DNA from: Delphinus delphis
Lineage: Eukaryota; Chordata; Mammalia; Artiodactyla; Delphinidae
NCBI RefSeq assembly: GCF_949987515.2
Contig: NC_082701.1
Coordinates: 36,225,755-36,289,754 of the forward strand
Direction: 5' to 3'
DNA: 64,000 nt
Numbering within the stretch: the stretch's first letter is position 1; each line of letters begins with the position of its first letter. Position numbers and translations under genes: made by a program. The notes beneath the pieces are model-generated. The model searched no databases and was not told where the DNA came from. It saw only the letters and a program-made list of their open reading frames with translations. Shown one piece after another: positions 47,071 to 58,366 of the stretch.

Positions 47071-47830
47071 CTCTAAGAGGCAGTACAAGGCAATGAACAT
47101 GGAGTAACAAATGATTGGTAAAGTTGCCATGTGGAGAATACTGAGCTCCACATAGTCTGGCGACTTCACTGATCCTCTGCAAACAATGAAACAGCAATAT
47201 CGATAGCCAAATTCTTGCCCAGAATATGAGATAGCTCAGGAATTTGTTGGCAGCTAATATCTAACTAGAAGCATGCAGTGCAGCTAAATGAGATGATATA
47301 TGCCCAAGAAAAGCTATCCCTTAAGATAATGCATATGTTCTTGAAGCAAAGAACTGTTTCCAGTTGAAGTTTCTTAAAAACAATTGTTTTTGTTACAATT
47401 AATCAGTAGGCTTACATACTGCAATACACTTGAGCTACAATTTTCATGGCTTTTACAAGCAACTCTCTAGTTCCTTCCCAGGTTAAAACTCAGCCTAAAG
47501 GGCTGTATTGAGTGGTTTCAACATCTGTATTCTCACCAACTGGAAGAACTCTTCTCTCTTTCTGATTTAGTGTCATACTCTCTCTACCTTCTGTGATAAT
47601 ATTTCTACTGCCCTTCACTGCCACAAGTCTTGGTTAGAAACATTCTATCTAATAGTTTCCCATGAACTCTAAATATTAGGAAGAACAGGTTGGTGGCATC
47701 AACAACTTCTCTCCCCATAGTATTCATGTAATTGGTCCAGCACTTCCCACTGACCTCTTTTGATTCACAATGAGTTACTTTTTTGGCCTGGAATAGAGTT
47801 TATCTAAAGTAAAAAACCAAAAAACAAATG
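47071..47830. other. Unique DNA, nothing recognised
   Basis: No recognised element or exon. Confidence 0.4.
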
Positions 47831-48168
47831 GGGCTTCCCTGACGGTGCAGTCATTGGGAATATGCTTCCCAATACAGGGGACGTGGGTTTGAATCCTGGT
47901 CCGGGAAGATTCCACATGCCGTGGAACAACTAAGCCCATGCACCTCAACTACTAAGCCTAAGTTCTAGAGCCCACAATTCACAACTACTGAAGCCCGTGC
48001 ACCTAGAGCCTGTGCTCTGCAACAAGAAAAGCCACTGCAATGAGAAGCCCACGCACCGCAACAAAGAGTAACCCCTGCTGGCCACTAGAGAGAGCCCGCG
48101 TGCAGCAATGAAGACCCAACACAGCCAAAAATAAAATAAATAATATAAATAAATTTATTTTAAAAAAT
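47831..48168 (+). mobile_element. Long CHR-family SINE
   Basis: GGGCTTCCCTGACGGTGCAG head, a near-ideal pol III B box (GGTTTGAATCC at 47888), GGTCCGGGAAGATTCCACAT, then an extended body (AACTACTGAAGCCCGTGCAC, GAGCCTGTGCTCTGCAAC, AGAAGCCCACGCACCGCAAC) and an AATAAA-rich tail. At about 338 bp it is the longer CHR form, older than the short ones nearby. The A box is diverged, so it is not a tRNA gene. Confidence 0.88.
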
Positions 48169-48708
48169 GAAGGGGAAGTAAATCTCTGGTTATATTCCCT
48201 TCTGTCAATGCACATCACTAACCTGTCTCTTACTGGTATCTCTTTCCCTTTGTCCACACTGTCACCTAGAAATTGGTTGATGAAACTGTAAGATATTTTC
48301 CCTTCTTTGGTATGATGAATGTGTTTTCTCTGCAATATTTATTAATGTGACAGAAATCTATCAGGCAAAGAATCCATCTGAACATAATTAAAGGTGACCA
48401 TTTATTGTGGGTTATCCGTATCATTTCAGACTCATTTATCAAAGATAATTTTCAATGGATAATCATGCATGCTATGAACTTAGGAAAAGATGAACTATCT
48501 GCTGGCATCCTTACTCATTAACACTAACTTAAAATGCCTCAATTTTTTGCAATTATTTAAAGTGATAGAGAAATGCCCTTCCCCTTAATTTTGTTATAGT
48601 AACCTATAGGGTTTCTCCATTATTATTTTATTCCTTTCCTGAACACCAACAAAATACTTGTAGTATTCTCACAAAGCTATTTGTGGTGTATTTTAGGAAG
48701 TTGGTTAA
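48169..48708. other. Unique DNA, nothing recognised
   Basis: No recognised element or exon. Confidence 0.4.
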
Positions 48709-48725
48709 CATCTCACACTTTTTCT

Positions 48726-48939
48726 TTTTTTTTTTTTTTTTTTTTTCTGTATGCGGGCCTCTCACTGTTGTGGCCTCTCCTGTTGCGGAGCACAGGCTCC
48801 GGACGCGCAAGCTCAGCGGCCACGGCTCACAGGCCCAGCTGCTCCGCAGCATGTGGGACCCTCCCGGACTGGGGCACGAACATATGTCCCCTGCATCGGC
48901 AGGCGGACTCTCAACCACTGCACCACCAGGGAAGCCCTT
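48726..48939 (-). mobile_element. Young CHR SINE, minus strand
   Basis: A T20-class run (inverted A-tail) is followed by GCGGGCCTCTCACTGTTGTG, GGCTCCGGACGCGCAAGC, CCGCAGCATGTGGGACC and CACCACCAGGGAAGCCC. A perfect 17-bp target duplication (CATCTCACACTTTTTCT) lies at 48709-48725 and 48940-48956. CpG sites such as CCGGACGCGC are kept, the sign of a recent insertion. Confidence 0.93.
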
Positions 48940-49189
48940 CATCTCACACTTTTTCTATTTAAGAATATACTGTTCAGAGTTCTGTTTTAGATGGCCCAAT
49001 TTAGAGTTGATTGAATCTTTAATGTGGAATCCTCACTACTCCTATCATTTTACCTGTAAGAAGCCAGGCAGAAAATAATGCTGATTACCCCCTACATGAC
49101 ATCTTTTTGTTTAAGAAAAGGAGCTAATAAAAGAGGATATTTACTCATCAGATCACACTTATTATGCTGCCGGGACAGACTTAGAGTTA

Positions 49190-49348
49190 TTTCTGTTAGT
49201 TAGGGTACTTTCAGCTATAGGTAGTAGAAACCTAAGTGGATTAGCTTAAATAATAAAATTTAATTATCTTATATGCATACAAGAACAGAGTGGAATGGAC
49301 TTCAGGCATGATTTGAGCAAAACTCTTCCATATTTATCTGGAAATCTT
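49190..49348 (+). mobile_element. Ancient unassigned repeat, left half (split by a SINE)
   Basis: GTTAGGGTACTTTCAGCTATAG-like text followed by GTGGATTAGCTTAAATAATA and TTCAGGCATGATTTGAGC follows a dispersed mammalian repeat that I cannot name. It continues after the SINE (49491-49560: ATGGCTCTGCCCTTAGTTTC). Confidence 0.4.
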
Positions 49349-49476
49349 TTTTTTTTTTTTTTTTTTTTGGCCACACCGTGCAGCATGTTGGGTCTTAGTT
49401 CCCCAACCAGGGATTGAACCTGCACCCCCTGCATTGGAAGCACAGAGTTTTAACAACTGGACCACCAGGGAAGTCC
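49349..49476 (-). mobile_element. Short CHR-type SINE, minus strand
   Basis: A long T-run, then GGCCACACCGTGCAGCATG, CTTAGTTCCCCAACCAGGGA, TTGAACCTGCACC (inverted B box) and GGACCACCAGGGAAGTCC. A short AAATCTT duplication flanks it. This is the same single-module class as the SINE at 23.3 kb. Confidence 0.88.
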
Positions 49477-49560
49477 TCTTTGCAAATCTTATGGCTCTGC
49501 CCTTAGTTTCTCTCATAGTCTCAGTATTCCTTAGTCCAATAACTTTCACCAGGAATTGAA

Positions 49561-50474
49561 TTTATGCTGATTAATTTAAACCTGAATTCCTAAAACAAAC
49601 ACTAACAAAAGTAAAGGAAATAAAGAAATTGAATTAACTGGCTTAGAATAATCAGAGGACTTGCCTTGGTATTGGGTCAAGTCTTAAGACCACATTCTTC
49701 TTAAGACCTCTCCTAATGAGAGAGGAGTAGAATACATATTGGGATCCAAATGACAGTGTTCATTTGAAAGAATAATCTTTTCTATGCCTCAGTATCTGAA
49801 AGCCCTACCTGAATATTCATTCTCATGAAGCTCATCTCCGCACAAGTGGAAGTTCACTGATCTTACGTTTAGTTTACTTAGATGTCCTTATTTCTTCAAT
49901 TTTTATAAAAGGATACTAATTCTAACCACAAATCAGCTAATCACTAAAGTTTGTATTAACAAAATAACTTTAACTAAATGTTAAATTTCTTTCTTTTATC
50001 ATTTCATGACAGTTTTGCTACTGTTTGGCACAGTGGATATTTCCCTCTCTTTTCTCTTTGCCATCTCTAATCTTCCTATTCATATCCTCTAATTTTCTTC
50101 TCTGATATTACCCAGTTGGAAATTGCTTGGTGGTTTGCTCATTGCTGGCAGCATAATATTTACATACCATCCTTCATTCCTTCATAAGAACCAAGGGCCC
50201 CCTCATTATTCTGCTGAAAAATCAGGTTACAATATAAGGTGTTTCCACAAATAAATTTATCTATAAAAATGTCACCTGCCAAGCAGTTGTCAACAGATTA
50301 TCACAGAAGCAGGCTGAAGCAAACACAATCATTCTTCTTTTCTTTGGGGTAGACATTGCAGGTCCCCCTATTCCAACCATGTTGAGTTATGCAAAGTGAC
50401 TTTAATATCTCATACTCATTTATCTTTGCATATATTCAGCTATACTCTTTAAACCTGACTGACAGAATCCCTTA
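49561..50474. other. Unique DNA, nothing recognised
   Basis: No recognised element or exon. Confidence 0.4.
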
Positions 50475-50700
50475 AGATTAGCTCAAGAATCTGCTCTCTG
50501 TGAATTCTTCTTTGATCCTCCCAAGCATGGTATATAACTACTTTCTTTGTTTTAATTATTTTTCTAAATGTAATTATTACTGGCTCCAAACACTCACATT
50601 ATTAGGAGTCCTAAGAGGGTACTAATCATAACTTTTTTATGTATCATAGAACCTAATACAAAGAATGACATATATTAAATGTCAAATTGTGTGGGATTGA
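50475..50700 (+). mobile_element. LINE-2 3' region
   Basis: AATTCTTCTTTGATCCTCCC, 'TATGTATCATAGAACCTAATAC' and 'ATTAAATGTCAAATTG' align in order with the L2 3'UTR. It is heavily diverged. Confidence 0.45.
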
Positions 50701-51704
50701 ATGGAGTTTAAAGGTAAAAAAGGGTAAGAACTTTTAAATGACCATTATACAAAATTTCAATTAAAAAAATCTTGTGTTTTTATGAAAAAGGAAGAAGTAA
50801 TAATAATAGCAAGTTAGTATCTGCATTTCTTTTGTCAGAAATTATTCAATTGTTTAACTATAACTTTCCAGTTTGGGAATATTGTTACAGAACCAAACTT
50901 GGGTCCAGTCACCTGTGCACAGTAGAGCCAATCTACTGGCACTGGGTTGTGCTGAAGGAAATTGCAGAATTTACTGCAGGTGCCAAACAAGGAATGCAGG
51001 CAGCTAATGCTCAAAAAACCTTAACTTCCCAATGGCTTTCAGGGAAAGGTTTTTTAAAGACTGTGTGAGGGAGAGGGTTGTGAGTTTTGTGATCAGTTCA
51101 TGAGCATTCTTGTGATTGATTGGTGCTGAGGTAACCAGAAATCAACATCATCCACCTTCTGGTTCCAACTTGTTTGGGGTTTATGTGCTTGTGGTCAATA
51201 TAGAATTAACATCTTCCACCTGGTGGGGGTTTCAGTATCTGCAAAACAGCCCCAAATATATGGCTCAGAATATTACCTATAGCTCTTGAGAAGGAACAAA
51301 ATGTCTATAAATTTGTTTAATGGTTAAACTATTATTATTTTGTCTTGGTTGACTCCTGTTTCTGGATTTTCTCACTTCTGATTAAATTTATTATTTGGAA
51401 CTCAGGGAAGTCCTAGAAATATAGTTTTTCTACAAACAAGAGGGATGCAGAGGACATGGGGGCATCTGTTCTGGGAGGGCCTCATAGGTTCCTACTCATT
51501 TACTATATCATTCTTATAGGTATATGAATATTCATGTTCCTAGTTGGATGTATTGCTTAGATACCTGGATAAAAATTTAAATTAAGCTTTGCACAACCAG
51601 AATCAATCGACTAAATCAAACAATTGTATCAATAGAATCACTACCAAAGATGATTAATTGTAGAACACTTTTTATCTTAGAAAATTATACATTTGGGTAT
51701 AATA
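50701..51704. other. About 1 kb without a named element
   Basis: 50870-51480 is less AT-rich than its surroundings and has the texture of an old repeat (GGTGGGGGTTTCAGTATCTG, GGAAATTGCAGAATTTACTG), but I cannot assign it. No exon is seen. Confidence 0.35.
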
Positions 51705-52350
51705 TACAGCTCATCCTTGTTATTCGTGAGTGTTATATATTATAAAGTTGCTGCAAATACTGAATTAGAAAATACTGAACCATTACTCCTAGGGGAAATA
51801 CTGATTTTGGTTTTTCTGTGGCCTCTGGTCACAATATTTTTTTATTAAATTACCAATATATACATTTTTCTTCAGTGTGTGCTTCTGTTTAAAGACATGT
51901 TATTTAATATATATTGTTGATTCATACATTGAACTCATGATCAATAGTACTATAACTCATGCCTGAATGAAGCCTGTCTAACACATGTATTTTCTCCATC
52001 AGACACATCATATCCTTCTTATGCTTAGAAGCATTACACAGCACTTCAGCACCATGCTTGAAAGCCATTTTAAACAGAAAAAAAATACTAAAAGAAAAAT
52101 ATTGCACTAAATAGACCACAGAGAGGAAACTTGTTTATAATATGAGAGTTGAAACAAGGAGGCAGAGCATTACCTTATTTGACATCAGGGGGAAACATGC
52201 CTGTTGGATGACTCAAATTTTCAACACTCTTCCTATATCCTCAAATGACTGTGAAAATGGTACAAGTATTGCTTTAAGGGTAACAAATAAATTTTAGCAA
52301 GTAGGTCAATTCACATATATGGAATCTAGGAAGAATGAGGATTGACTCTA
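51705..52350 (-). mobile_element. Tigger-type (pogo, TcMar) DNA transposon, internally deleted
   Basis: It starts TACAGCTCATCCTTGTTATT and ends AAGAATGAGGATTGACTCTA, an eroded inverted repeat with TA at the outer edges. It is about 646 bp, against well over 2 kb for autonomous Tiggers. The minus strand carries the beginning of the transposase gene; the catalytic part is missing. Confidence 0.8.
51922..52067 (-). pseudogene. Tigger transposase N-terminus (CENP-B-like DNA-binding domain), truncated
   Basis: About 49 codons are read on the minus strand from the ATG of KMAFKHGAEVLCNASKHKK, followed by MEKIHVLDRLHSGMSYSTI and DHEFNV. This fits the first helix-turn-helix of pogo/Tigger transposases, which is related to CENP-B (established for the family). 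The frame ends after FNV because of a small deletion; the downstream text (ATGAATCAACAATATATAT) is still recognisable in another frame. The catalytic DDE region is absent. Confidence 0.75.
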
Positions 52351-53486
52351 ATACTTGTAGGATAATGTTCATAGAATCAATCTATAAGCACGGTTCTTCT
52401 CCTTTAGAAGACAATAGATTTATCATTCATAACAAATGACTTAATAACTGTATAGTACAAAGATGGACTAAATTTGTGGGAACAGCAACAGTGGAAAGTG
52501 AAAAAATATAGTAAGTGTCTATTCTTAAGTCTTGGCTTCTCAAGCTATGTAGTCCTCTCTAACATAGTTGTTGCTGGGAATATTTTCTTTCCACATCTCT
52601 CTCTGTATAGGTCTGTGCTCTTGTACTTACGCAGAAAAAGCTAAGTAAAGGAACATACTTTGGATTGTGGGCCAACTCAGAAATATACAAAGATCAAATT
52701 TACACCTGTACAATCTAAGATAGTTTAAAACAAATGATATTGTAATTTTTTTGTGTTACAGCAACAGTTAACTTCTTAAAAAGAAAAAAAAGTTTTATAA
52801 CATATATTTACTAGCATAACTACTTCTAGAAAGCTAAAACTTGGCTATCAGTGTGTTACTCCAATTACAAATAATAATTTGTATAAGATTTCCACAAGGA
52901 AAACCTCTGTTACCATACCTGAAGTCTTGCATTTACCTAGGTGAGCATATTTATACCAGTGTTCTTAGTACCCTTGTATGCAAATACACGAGAGAAAAAT
53001 GTGTCTCAGATTTGTTTTGCACCCCACTGAAAAATATTATACTTTTCTTAGGCATTGTGTTATATATCTAATAGTTTTCCTACTTGATTTGGGTACTAGA
53101 AAGCTCTAAATGATTCTAAGAGCATTTCACAAATGTAAAAGATATTCTATTAAATACCTGTTTGTCTTTATTTTCCCCACAATTATTTTCCAATTCCATC
53201 ACTATTTTCTACTGCCTTGAATGCTTTCCAATTTGTATTCTATTCTGTGATAAGTATTTGTGTCCACAGGCACAAATCCTTTCTGGAATGAAAATCAGGT
53301 TGTTTAATTACTTTGATAATATGAAAAGTGATAAAGTAGTGTTTATATTAAAATAATAAATATAGTTTAGTAATGTGTGCCTATCATCCTTATTAAAATA
53401 GTAATATTTTACTCTATATACAATTTGAAGTCATAATGTTACAGAATACATTAGAATTGGACTGTAAGTATGTAAAAAATTGAATA
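52351..53486. other. AT-rich unique DNA, nothing recognised
   Basis: No recognised element or exon. Confidence 0.4.
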
Positions 53487-53692
53487 CAGTGACCCTTGAA
53501 CAACATTTGTTTGAACTGCACAAGTCCACTTATACTTGGATTTCTTTCCACTATATATGTATTACAGTACTACATGATCCATGGTTGGTGGATATGGAAC
53601 CACAGATACAGATACAGAAAAAGTTATACTCTAATATTTTACTGCATGGGGAATCAGCACCCCTAACCCTCACATTTTTCAAGGGTCAACTG
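53487..53692 (+). mobile_element. Tigger-type MITE
   Basis: It opens CAGTGACCCTTGAACAAC and closes TTCAAGGGTCAACTG, inverted ends with TA on both sides (53485-53486 and 53693-53694). The inside has AACTGCACAAGTCCACTTAT and AGTACTACATGATCCATGG. About 206 bp, non-coding. The same family has a second copy at 58158-58366. Confidence 0.85.
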
Positions 53693-53966
53693 TATAATGA
53701 AAGTATATCAGTGAAAAATCCTAAGAAAGTTGACCAACCAAAGTCCTTACCTGGCATTAAAGAACCATTACACAGGGAAAATATGGCTTTTATTCTTGGA
53801 CTTATGTTATTTCAGGAGATGCTTGCATCAGCAGAATCATGTGGAAACTGAGATTTATAGAAGAAATAACTGATTCACAGCTCTCATCTCAAGAGGACTT
53901 AAGGGTATAGACTCATCAAGTGGAACAATAAATTGTTATTTCACTTTCCTTTGAATAAGTAATTAA

Positions 53967-54070
53967 ATACACACATATATATATATATTTATAAGGTATA
54001 TGATTTGAATCATATATCACATTATGACCTATATGATATATGATGTAGATCATATATTATATATTATTTT
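53967..54070. repeat. AT-rich low-complexity tract
   Basis: An ACATATATATATATAT run is followed by an irregular series of ATATGAT/ATCATAT words, which are partly self-complementary. Confidence 0.8.
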
Positions 54071-54114
54071 TCACTAAAAGGTTTTCCATGCAGGGAAGGA
54101 TTTTTTTTCTTTTT

Positions 54115-54185
54115 ACTTTAATCACTAATGTCCTCCACAATACCTGTCACATAATGGGTACTCAAATATTTATAAATTCATGAGT
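54115..54185 (+). mobile_element. LINE-2 3' end
   Basis: AATACCTGTCACATAATGGG and TACTCAAATATTTATAAATT match the L2 tail. Confidence 0.45.
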
Positions 54186-54534
54186 ACAACTCTACACTAT
54201 ATGTATATAATATTTTGTCCATGTAAAAAATAAATTAATTTCCAGTCTCATTGCATGAATAGAATTGAATATCCTTATTTAATTTTTTTCTTTAATGACT
54301 TAAACACATTCAGAAAAAAAGTAAACCAGGATATATTAACCTAATTATATTCAGAGGTGCCATCTTTCATCTCCTTTTATCTACAAGATATACAGTCAGA
54401 GAAATCACCTAAGTGATTTCATCCTCACAGGGCTAGTTTTACACTTTTAGGCACATTTATAGGAAAAAAAAAACATCTTTAGGACCTTAAGCTAGACAAA
54501 AATATGACATTCTTAAATTTTTAAATATGACACC

Positions 54535-55467
54535 AAATATGACACCAAAAGCATGACTAGAAAAGAAAAAAAAAAACTATATATGATAAATTGTACCAGA
54601 GGAAAATATTTGCAAATCACATATCTGGGAAAAGACTTGTATCAAAAATATTTTAAAACTCTCAAAACTGAACAGAAAGAAAACAAGTAAACTAAATTGA
54701 AATATATGGGCCAACACAATATTGACAGAGAAGAACAAAGTTGGAGAACTGATGCTACTTGATATCAAGACTTACTATAAAGCTAAAGTAATAAAGACAG
54801 TGTACTATTGGTAAAAAAAAACAAAAAAAAAAAAAAAACAGACAAATCAGTTGATAAAACAAGAGTAGAGAGCCCAGAAATATACCCATGTAAATATAGT
54901 GAAATAATCTTTGACAAAGGAGCAAAGACAATACAATGGAGAAAAGATAGTCTCTTCAACAGATGGTGCTGGAAAAACTGAACATCCACATAAAAAAATT
55001 TAAAAAAAGAAAGAAACTAGACACAGAACTTACACACTCATAAAAATTAACTCGAAATGAATCATGGTTGGGCTTCCCTGGTGGCACAGTGGTTGGAGGT
55101 CTGCCTGCCGATGCAGGGGTTATGGGTTCGTGACCCGGTCTGGGAGGATCCCATGTGCCGTGGAGCAGCTGGGCCCATGAGCCATGGCCGCTGGGCCTGT
55201 GTGTCCAGAGCCTGTGCTCTGCAGCAGGACACAGCAGTGAGGGGCCCGTGTACCACAAAAAAAAAAAAAAAAAAGAATCATGGTCCTAAATGTAAATTGC
55301 AAAATTGTAAAACACTTAGAAGATAATACAGGAGAAAATCTAGATGGCCTTAAGTGTGTAAAAAACTTTTTAGATGCAACATCAAGGGCACAATCAATAA
55401 AATAAATAATTGATAAACTTGACTTTATCAAAATTAAAACTTCTGCTTTGCAAAAAAAAGTATCAGA
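54535..55467 (+). mobile_element. Old LINE-1 ORF2 fragments in permuted order (L1-F)
   Basis: The first piece (54535-54690) carries ORF2 text ending GAGGAAAATATTTGCAAATC... AAAGACTTGTATC. The second (54700-55467) carries text that should come before it: CTTGATATCAAGACTTACTA, a TCTCTTCAACAGATGGTGCT block, then AAAACTTCTGCTTTGCAAA. Both are on the + strand and diverged. A CHR SINE (55069-55274) splits the second piece. Confidence 0.75.
55069..55274 (+). mobile_element. CHR SINE inserted in L1-F
   Basis: GGGCTTCCCTGGTGGCACAG head, CCTGCCGATGCAGGGGTTAT, GAGCCTGTGCTCTGCAGC, AGTGAGGGGCCCGTGTACCA and an A18-class tail. The target GAATCATGGT is at 55059-55068 and 55275-55284. Confidence 0.92.
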
Positions 55468-56394
55468 AGCAGAGATGTGGCCAAGAAGACAGAGTAGGAA
55501 GACCCTGAGTTTGCCTCCTCCCAGGGGCACAGCAAAATTTAAACTATTTATAGAGCAACTATCTTTGTAAACAACATGATGATAAACAGAAAATATTTTC
55601 CACAATTAAAGATATAAAGAAGAAATAACATGAGGGCTGGAGGCAAGGTATAGTAAAGACCCACACCCAAAAAAAGGCAAACCAAAATGGGAGAATAATC
55701 ACAATTGCAGAGGTTCTCCACAGAGAGTTAGGAGCATGAGCCCTACATTGAGCTCCCCAGCCCAGGTGTCCCACATTGGGATGAGAAGTCCCCAGGGCAT
55801 CTGACTTTGAAGGCTAACAAAGCTTGTGTATGGGAGAGCTATAGAGTTGTGAAAAACAAAATTCTGATCTTCAAGAGCACACACACACAAAACTCACATG
55901 TTTCAAGACCCAGGGAAAAAGAAGTAATTTGAAAGGAGCCTGGGTCAGAATCACTTGTTGATCTTGAAGAACCTCCCAGAAAGGCAGGAGGCAACTGGAC
56001 TCCCCCTAGAAACAGAGATACTCACGGTCACCACTCTGAGAGGTCATGCTACTGAGAGGACACTGGTGAATATAAATCCCATTTTGGAGTTCTACCTCTA
56101 GCCTATTAAAACCAGAGGCTCATCTGCTCAACAGCAGGCCAGAACCAGAACTGAGGACACATGGGCCATGCAGCAAGCCTGTCCTACTAGTGTACTCATA
56201 ATAGTTAAACCCACTACAACAAAAGGGATGACACAGCACACATAGGGGGGACCCCTAGAACGTATACCTCTGGCAACCAGAATGGAACATGTGGCTGGGC
56301 CCCATTGGACATCTCTTACATAAGGTTATTTCTATAAGATCAGGAAACATAACTGACCTACCTAATACATAGAAACAACAAAGAATTGGGCAAA
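55468..56394 (+). other. L1-G 5'UTR
   Basis: GAGCCTGGGTCAGAATCACT, AGAGGTTCTCCACAGAGAGT and CATTGGGATGAGAAGTCCCC form an L1 leader unlike those of L1-C, L1-D and L1-E. No gene is seen. Confidence 0.6.
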
Positions 56395-57556
56395 ATTAGG
56401 AGACAGAGGAATACATTATAAACAGAGAAACAGGGCAAAGCCTCAGGGGGAAAAAACAAACAAACAAACAAAAAAACAAAAACCTAAGCAAAGTAGAGAC
56501 AAACAATCCACTTGATAAAAAGCTCAAGGTAATGATCATAAAGATGCTCAACAAACTTGGCATAAGAATGGACAAACACAGTGAAAAGCTTAACAAAGAG
56601 TTAGAAAACATAAAAAGTAGCAGAGAGAGCTGAGGATGCAATAACAAAAATTAAAAATACTCTAGAAGCAATCAACAGGGATTAGGTAACTCAGACGAAT
56701 GTATCAGCAAACTGGAAGACAGAGTAGTGGAAATGACGCAAGCTGAATAGGAAAAAAAAAAAGAAATTAAAAAAATGAAGACAGGGACTTCCCTGGTGAT
56801 CCAGTGGTAAAGAATCTGCCTTACAATGCATGGGACACTGGTTTGATCCCTGGTCAGAGAACTAAGATCCCACATGTCACAGGGCAACTAAGCCCATGTG
56901 CCACAACTACTGAGCTTGTGCACCTCAACTAGAGCTGTGTATCACAAACTACAGAGCCCCCCCACACACACACAACAAAGAGCCCACATACCACAACTAA
57001 GACCTGACACAACCAAAAATAAATAAAAATAAAATAAAAATGAAGATAGTTTAAGAGACATCCAGGACAACATCAGGTGCACTACCATTGCATTATAGGG
57101 CCCCAGAAGAAGAAGAGAGAGAAAAGGACAGAGAACTTGTTTGAAGAAATAATAGCTGAAAACTTCCTTAACCTGGGAAAGGAAACCAACATTCAGGTCC
57201 AGGAAGCACAGAGTCCCAAACAAGATCAACCAAAAGAGGTCCACACCAAGACATGTTGTAATTAATATGGCAGAATTAAAGATAAACAGAGAATTTTAAA
57301 ACACGTACACACCAAAATAAACAAACTAGTTACATACAAGAGAACTCCCATATGACTGTCAGCTGACTTTTCAGGGGGAACATTGCAGACCACAATTTAC
57401 TCAAAATGATGAAAGGACAAAACATACAACCAAGAATCCTGTACCTGATAAAGTTATCATTCAGATTAGAAAGAGAGAAAGAGATTTATAGACAAACAAG
57501 AGCTAAAAGAAATCATTCTACTGGCTTTACATGAAATGTTAAAGGGACTTCTCTAA
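56395..57556 (+). pseudogene. LINE-1 ORF1 remnant, interrupted by a SINE (L1-G)
   Basis: The expected start reads ATT (56395-56397). Translatable pieces include TENLFEEIIAENFLNLGKET (57077-57265), the conserved end of the coiled coil and the start of the RNA-binding part. The SINE at 56784-57035 splits it. The end is ...KGLL followed by TAA at 57554-57556. Confidence 0.7.
56784..57035 (+). mobile_element. CHR-type SINE in L1-G ORF1
   Basis: GGGACTTCCCTGGTGATCCA head, GGTTTGATCCCTGG (B box), AACTAAGATCCCACATGTCA, extended body and AATAAAAATAAAA tail. The target AAAAATGAAGACA (56771-56783) recurs as AAAAATGAAGATA (57036-57048). Confidence 0.88.
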
Positions 57557-57859
57557 GCAGAAAAGAAAAGAAAATAACTAGAAATATAAAAAAATTACAA
57601 AAGGAAAAATCTCATAGGAAAAAGCAAAAAATATAGTAAAGGCGGTTGAACAACCACTTATAAAGCTAGTAGGAGGTTAAAATACAAAAGTAGAAAAATC
57701 ATCTATATCCACATTAAGTAGTTAAGAGACACACAAAACAAGATGTAAGATATTACCTACCTCAAAAAAAATGATGAAACATTGTAGGATTGTAGGGGAT
57801 GCAGGATTGTTAAAATGTATTATTAGAATGTATTCTACTTAAGCAATCATCAACCTAAA

Positions 57860-57863
<4 letters not shown>

Positions 57864-57901
<38 letters not shown>
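57864..57901. repeat. (TA)n microsatellite
   Basis: About 19 uninterrupted TA units between L1-G ORF1 and ORF2. Confidence 0.95.
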
Positions 57902-57904
<3 letters not shown>

Positions 57905-58157
57905 CCAAAAACCTATAATAAATGCACACACAACAAACAGAAAGGAATTCAAACATAATACTAAGGTAACCATCCAATCACAAGGGAAGAGAGCAAAGGA
58001 AGAAGGAACAAAAAGAACTTAAAAAAAAACAACCGGAAAATATGAACAAAATGGCAATAAGTACATACGAATAGATAATAACTTTAAATGTAAATGGATT
58101 AAATAATCCAATCAAAAGACATGAGTGGTTGAATGGATAAAAAACAGGGCCTGTATA

Positions 58158-58366
58158 CAGTTGACCCTTGAACAACATGGCTGCATGGATTAATGTATAT
58201 GCAAAGTTTTTTCAAAAAAAAACAACACTACAATACTGTATGATTTGCAATTCTTAAAATCCACAGATATGAAACTGTGGGATGGAGGGGCCAATAATAA
58301 ATTTGTACATTGATTTTTGACTATACAGGGTGTCAGTGTACTTAACCCCTAGTCAAGGGTTAAAAG
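58158..58366 (+). mobile_element. Tigger-type MITE inserted in L1-G
   Basis: CAGTTGACCCTTGAACAACA at the left and TCAAGGGTTAAAAG at the right form the inverted ends. TA flanks both sides (58156-58157, 58367-58368). It interrupts L1-G ORF2, so L1-G was already present when this element inserted. Confidence 0.85.

Noticed and set aside
47831..47910. Possible tRNA gene (good B box at 47888)
   Set aside because: The A box and cloverleaf are not preserved, and the sequence continues as a CHR SINE with an A-rich tail.
53480..53851. 123-codon open frame
   Set aside because: Its first 70 codons translate the Tigger MITE; the rest is random-looking.
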